NCBI RefSeq assembly: GCF_900233005.1
Contig: NZ_LT960611.1
Span: 2,852,001-2,916,000, forward strand
From: Vibrio tapetis subsp. tapetis
GTDB taxonomy: Bacteria; Pseudomonadota; Gammaproteobacteria; Enterobacterales; Vibrionaceae
Direction: 5' to 3'
DNA: 64,000 nucleotides
Position numbers and translations under genes: made by a program. Under the pieces are notes generated by a model. The model was not told where the DNA came from. It worked only from the letters and a program-made list of their open reading frames with translations, and did not search any database. Below, in pieces: positions 63,637-64,000 of this stretch; positions within the stretch are counted from its first letter, which is position 1; each line of letters opens with the position of its first letter.

Positions 63637-64000
63637 TTATGAATTAAATGGATGAACCTTGATGATGGTTTCGTTACGGTCAGGACCTGTAGAAACGATA
63701 TCAATTGGTACGCCTGTCAGCTCTTCGATGCGCTTGATGTAATCAAGAGCAGCTTGAGGCAGTGCATCAATAGAGGTAGCACCAAACGTATTCTCAGACC
63801 AACCTGGCATTGTTTCGTAGATTGGCGTCGCTTCTTCAAAAGACTCAGCAGCCATTGGCGAAACTTCTAGAACAGAACCGTCTTTCATCTTGTAGCCAGT
63901 ACAGATTTTTAGTTCTTCTAGGCCATCTAGTACGTCTAACTTAGTTAGGCAGAAACCAGAGATAGAGTTAATTTGTACAGCACGACGCATAGCGACAGCA
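63637..64000 (-). CDS. purA: Adenylosuccinate synthetase PurA (C-terminal part)
   Basis: Only the last 120 or so codons are here; the frame stays open to the right edge. [20 protein letters not shown] and the ending [15 protein letters not shown] are typical of PurA, which makes adenylosuccinate from IMP, aspartate and GTP in AMP synthesis. The ATG at 63990 is internal (reading ...AVAMRRAVQ) and not the real start. It is followed by a strong terminator. Confidence 0.95.
   Translation of the reverse strand, partial: AVAMRRAVQINSISGFCLTKLDVLDGLEELKICTGYKMKDGSVLEVSPMAAESFEEATPIYETMPGWSENTFGATSIDALPQAALDYIKRIEELTGVPIDIVSTGPDRNETIIKVHPFNS

Overview
The window comes from a marine gammaproteobacterium, almost certainly a Vibrio. 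The evidence is an MSHA pilus locus, QstR beside ssb, a VC0393-type PglL next to uvrA, the sodium-motor protein MotX, and a uvrA / aminotransferase / lysC / metH order like that of Vibrio cholerae chromosome 1. Both strands are densely coded. The only mobile DNA I can see is two near-identical group II introns.

Layout. 1-10179 (-): MSHA biogenesis genes mshG (partial), E, N, M, L, K, J, I, preceded by the CsrD/MshH regulator. 10324-18720: ssb (-), then qstR, a DHH phosphoesterase, galU, uvrA and the O-oligosaccharyltransferase pglL (+). 18792-27959: a class V aminotransferase, lysC behind a lysine riboswitch, cobalamin-dependent metH, an NhaP-type antiporter and metA. 28070-35010 (-): an rRNA operon (two promoters, 16S, 23S, 5S, tRNA-Asp, terminator). 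Its 16S gene is about 1.27 kb too long because its middle is present twice as badly base-called sequence; this looks like an assembly fault. 35154-39542 (-): cysJIH. 39656-42777: a 76-residue orphan, intron copy 1 and an outer-membrane barrel gene. 42863-53885: pspG, dusA, a nucleoside hydrolase, zur-cheX, pgi, yjbQ, a surface-antigen barrel, alr, dnaB and a DUF481 protein. 53955-55245 (-): rpsF-rpsR-rplI with a probable S6:S18 leader and no priB. 55499-57589 (-): intron copy 2. 57661-64000: nsrR-rnr-rlmB, divergent hmp with two NsrR-like boxes, motX with a sigma-28 promoter, and the 3' end of purA.

How the parts work together. MshE carries the MshEN c-di-GMP-binding fold and sits in one run with a degenerate GGDEF/EAL protein, so pilus assembly and second-messenger control are linked. 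The lysC riboswitch, candidate MetJ sites at metH and metA, and cysJIH make this stretch rich in aspartate-family and sulfur amino-acid genes. NsrR and Hmp form a nitric-oxide sensing and detoxification pair. Both introns lie directly after the U-tract of a Rho-independent terminator (of the barrel gene and of rlmB), in the same orientation as the terminated gene, which is the target preference known for bacterial class C introns.

I did not find a convincing new multi-gene system. The best leads are the terminator-targeting intron pair with an atypical 5' end, the missing priB, a nucleoside hydrolase lacking its usual histidine, an orphan small gene, and several regulatory sites that agree with the gene calls.
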